Below, one piece after another: positions 61,273 to 64,000 of a DNA stretch of 64,000 nucleotides (its first letter is position 1; the number at the start of each line of letters is the position of its first letter). The stretch is from assembly GCA_964006375.1 (NCBI GenBank), contig OZ023266.1, positions 68,109,391-68,173,390 of the forward strand. Reading direction: 5' to 3'. Position numbers and translations under genes: made by a program. The DNA comes from Tillus elongatus (lineage: Eukaryota > Arthropoda > Insecta > Coleoptera > Cleridae). The notes under the pieces are model-generated. The model was not told the DNA's origin. It made no database searches and saw nothing but the letters and a program-made list of their open reading frames with translations.

Positions 61273-62704
61273 CACACATCGGAAAAGTCTAAGGATATTA
61301 TTAATAATACAAAAAAAGGAACAAATTGATTTTGAAATCGGTCAAATTGCACTCACGATGTATGTATTTAATCAATCACTCAATATACAACCATCTGTTG
61401 TTAAAAAAAGTTAAAATGATATCAAAATTGATAAACCCGATATAGCATAAAAGTAGAATTTTCATATGTACCGGTGAATTTAGTTTCGACTTCAGTCATT
61501 CTTCAGTTTTTGTTTAGTAGCTGCATTGAACGGCGACATTTGGTTTTAGACGAGCGGTAGGCCTTCTTCAAGCGGGCATCGGGCAGAATGAAGTAGCTAA
61601 GCGGATAGGTGTTTCCCAAGGTGTGACAAGTCGTGTATGGAGGCGTTTTAGGGAAACTGGCAGTCTGACCGAGCAACATCCAGGACGAGGACGCTCTACG
61701 ACGGCAGGTCAGGATAAATTTTTATGTTTAACCGCCAGAAGGCAGCCTACAATTGCGGCACCTGAATTGGTTACGACTCTGCAAAGGGCGCATAATGTAA
61801 CCATTAGCCGAAATACTGTAATAAATCATCTTCACGAAGCAAACCTGTCTAGTAGACGTCCACTAAGATTTCCACCTATTTCCAGAGGCAATCGCGCTGC
61901 AAGATTGGACTGGTGTCAAAATTATCTGAATTGGACTGCAGATAACTGGGCTACAGTTTTATTCACAGACGAATCTAGGTCTGTTTCCATCCAAATTCCC
62001 GACGATCTGGAAATGCGGAACGCTTAAAACATATTCAGGAAGTGTATTCATACAGAGGTGGTACAATAATGGCATGGGGCGGAATAATTATTGGTGGCAG
62101 AACCACTAATAGCTTAGCTCTATCTGGATACCACTCTTAAACCCATCGTGCATCCATTTGCAGGCCCTTTGGTTAAAACTTCCGCCTAATGCATCATAAT
62201 GCCCGTCCACATACCGCGCTCATCGTAACCAACTGGTTGGATAACGCGGGAATTGAAGTTTTACCATGGCCAGCACAATTCCTGGACCTGAATCCGATAG
62301 AGCATGTCTGGGATATGCTTCAACGAAGAAATACTCCACATATGTAATGCATTTACATTCTAGGAGCTTCTGACAGCAGAGTGGGCACCTTTACTACCAG
62401 GACACCTTGACAATCTCATTTTGTTTATGTGCAATAGACGTAGAGCTGTAATTACCTAACGTGGAGGTCATACTTTGTATTTAACTTTTTTCTCACATGC
62501 TCAGAAGTTTTTGAAAAATTCTGAAAATTTGTCTTTCAGTATATATATTTTTTTCAATAATCTTCTAGGTTTCTTGAATAAAACATTTCATTTTATGTAA
62601 TATTAAACACTTACTTATACCATACATTTTTTGTTTTCTTTTTAAATCATATCACGAAAAAAATACGTGCATTTTCAAAAATATCCCTAGACTTTTCCGA
62701 TGTG
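61273..62704 (+). mobile_element. Tc1-type (DD34E) transposon, decayed
   Basis: The left end CACACATCGGAAAAGTCTAA and right end (reverse complement CACATCGGAAAAGTCTAGGG) are flanked by TA. Size 1.43 kb, standard for Tc1. It contains one broken transposase gene. Confidence 0.85.
61525..62460 (+). pseudogene. Tc1-type DD34E transposase pseudogene
   Basis: ERRHLVLDER, then after a shift VGLLQAGIGQNEVAKRIGVS, RVWRRFRETGSLTEQHPGRG (paired-type DNA-binding region), ISRNTVINHLHEANLSSRRP, and LFTDESRS (first Asp). After another shift: YSYRGGTIMAWGGIIIGGRT, MHHNARPHTALIVTNWLDNA (second Asp replaced by His) and PWPAQFLDLNPIEHVWDMLQ (Glu present). The position expected for the second Asp is 35 residues before the Glu, giving DD34E. 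Frameshifts near 61556 and 62005, stops and the missing second Asp make it inactive. Confidence 0.85.
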
Positions 62705-62837
62705 TATATATCGTCCGTGTGTGGAAGTTTGAGAAATCGTAAAATATTAAGTCTGATGAAATAGCCAAACTGCCTATTAGACAAAAACCTAGTCAACGAA
62801 ATATTTTTATTTTTTTATTTCATTGAATGGCTGCCAC

Positions 62838-62999
62838 AGGAAAATTGCGCTATCGGCCATTAGCGCAATTTTTCGATCTTTATATATTAATTTACAAATT
62901 TCCACATCAGCTCAACTTCTCACTGCCCTGCCCAGGAATAGAACCCGAGACCTCTCTATTTGTAGGCTGACACCTAGCAACCTGCGCCACGAGGCCGCC
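62838..62999 (-). mobile_element. tRNA-derived SINE (family S2)
   Basis: Minus strand: GGCGGCCTCGTGGCGCAGG (A box region), then GGGTTCTATTCCTGG (B box) and an about 90-bp body ending in a strong hairpin AAATTGCGCTA..TTAGCGCAATTT (62841-62872). Unrelated in sequence to S1. No clear target duplication. Confidence 0.65.
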
Positions 63000-63485
63000 A
63001 ACGGAATGTTTTACTCTGGATAAATTATGGTTTTTTTAGGCAGTGATGGATTACCGATCTTGCCTCGAAAATTTTCTAATGGGTCCCAGAGACGATAATA
63101 AATGGCAAAGCAGCAACAGTGAGCAACTAAATAAGCCGATAACCAACATCTTGCTATCGTACATTTATGAAACCAGAAAGGAAGCCTCTACGGTCCCTAT
63201 TTAGTATAAAATTGTTAGATCAGTTTAAAACAACCGCAATTTATGAATGGAGGTTTTATTACAAAAATAAGGACAAAAGTTCCCATAAACATAATCTAAA
63301 AAGCTACTAAAGAAAGAGTACATTAGGATAAAATAAATAATGTACACAAATATTGGAAATGACCGCCACTGACCTTACAACGAGCCTCCATTCTGCGACG
63401 TAGATCATCAATATTATCAATAATCACGTGCGTATAAATAAGTGTTTTTAAATGACACCAAGGAAACAAATTTTAAGAATTCAAA
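63000..63485. other. no recognisable feature
   Basis: No gene or repeat recognised. Confidence 0.4.
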
Positions 63486-63489
63486 TCAA

Positions 63490-63712
63490 AGAGATTGTGG
63501 TAAGTCTTCTGGCAATTCATACACAAAACTGTTCGCGGGCTGGAAAATCCTACCTACCCTTATCCGCTGCTTCAAGAAGTAGGCAGATTGAGGCCTCAGA
63601 ATCAACGTCCCTTCGTATCTCCCGAATCTCTGTAAAATAGCTTCAAAACAAAAGCCGAAACGTTGAGTTTCAATAAATTTTAGACGTGGTTCAACCCAGA
63701 AACCAATTCTTT
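63490..63712 (+). repeat. dispersed repeat R3, diverged
   Basis: GAAGTAGGCAGATTGAGGCC, then TAGCTTC..AAAGCCGAAACGTTG. The last part matches the stem-plus-GAAAC pattern of decayed Penelope-type ribozyme motifs. Confidence 0.4.
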
Positions 63713-63720
63713 TTCATACA

Positions 63721-63786
63721 TCCAGTGTGGCCCATTTAAGATGGAAGCACCCCAGTAACTTTTGTATTTATAATTCGATTTTAGTG
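63721..63786 (+). repeat. dispersed repeat R4, second copy
   Basis: CAGTGTGGCCCATTTAAGAT then GGAAGCACCCC..TTGTATTTATAATTCG, direct orientation relative to 60380-60455. Confidence 0.6.
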
Positions 63787-64000
63787 AGAAAAAGATGAAA
63801 AGACGTAATATGAAAAACTCTATACATGCTGTGTAAATTGTTCTCTATGTTGCCTCACCAAGGCCAACTAATTCTGTTTTTCTACGTCAAAAATGGAAAA
63901 ATGGGTTAGGGCCACTTTTAGGAAGAAAATAAGGACGCCACTGGATTCAGCATCCCTAAAAATAGATATATACCAAATTTCATTAAAAAAAGAATTATTA
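63787..64000. other. no recognisable feature
   Basis: Window end. GCATCCCTAAAAATAGATAT..CCAAATTTCATTAAAA is vaguely TA-core-body-like but not callable. Confidence 0.3.

Overview
This window looks like repeat-choked intron or intergenic DNA from an insect or other arthropod. It is AT-rich and has no bacterial-type gene layout. It carries a dense, nested mix of insect-type transposable elements: mariner, Tc1, DD41D (rosa-type), pogo/Tigger, RTE-, CR1-, Jockey- and L1-like LINEs, Penelope-like elements and tRNA-derived SINEs. I do not commit to a species.

Host gene content is minimal. Two short minus-strand segments look like real exons: 12755-12816, the start of a calponin-homology domain most like nesprin/MSP300, and about 23037-23138. 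Both have splice signals and compatible intron phases, so they could be consecutive exons of one spectrin-superfamily gene across a 10.2-kb intron filled with transposons.

The dominant repeat is a 1.2-1.5 kb 'TA-core element'. It has a hairpin 5' end, a long (TA)n array at a fixed internal position, and a 3' end reading ...GCACTTGCTGCGTCCAG. Near-full copies lie at 1289-2609, 8809-10037 (5'-truncated), 16975-18427, 33557-34884 and 49837-50995, with many fragments on both strands. The (TA)n cores host several secondary insertions, including a 2.05-kb rosa-type transposon at 53907-55957.

Layout: 1-10 kb holds TA-core copies, a SINE, a mariner end, a DD41D relic and a LINE relic. 10-15 kb holds mariner relics, a foldback element with hammerhead-like motifs, the CH-domain exon and a Penelope-like relic. 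15-25 kb holds a TA-core copy, a ribozyme-repeat insertion, a DD41D element, SINEs, the second exon and mariner/DD41D relics. 25-35 kb holds a pogo-like relic, MITEs and a TA-core copy. 35-47 kb holds RTE-, L1- and CR1-like LINE relics, SINEs, Penelope and DD41D relics. 47-54 kb holds the hammerhead array, a TA-core copy with five 141-bp units and tandem duplications. 54-64 kb holds the rosa-type element, a second ribozyme-like repeat family, a Tigger-like relic and a Tc1 relic.

The most unusual signal is a set of small retro-inserted repeats carrying hammerhead ribozymes. The best is a 1-kb insertion (47646-48647, 12-bp target duplication) of about 306-bp units in inverted order. It contains three complete hammerhead cores with every invariant nucleotide in place and long complementary stem I arms. 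A second insertion of the same family (18453-18669, 15-bp target duplication) has the same inverted architecture, and in both the plus-oriented unit starts at or within 1-3 nt of the predicted self-cleavage site. Related hammerhead-like motifs occur next to a Penelope-like coding end (about 41.3 kb), in a 304-bp repeat family (58.5-59.4 kb), in a foldback element (10.6-11.4 kb) and in a 168-bp insertion (53.1-53.3 kb). This resembles known animal retrozyme and Penelope-associated hammerheads, but the palindromic, cleavage-site-delimited form is worth a second look.
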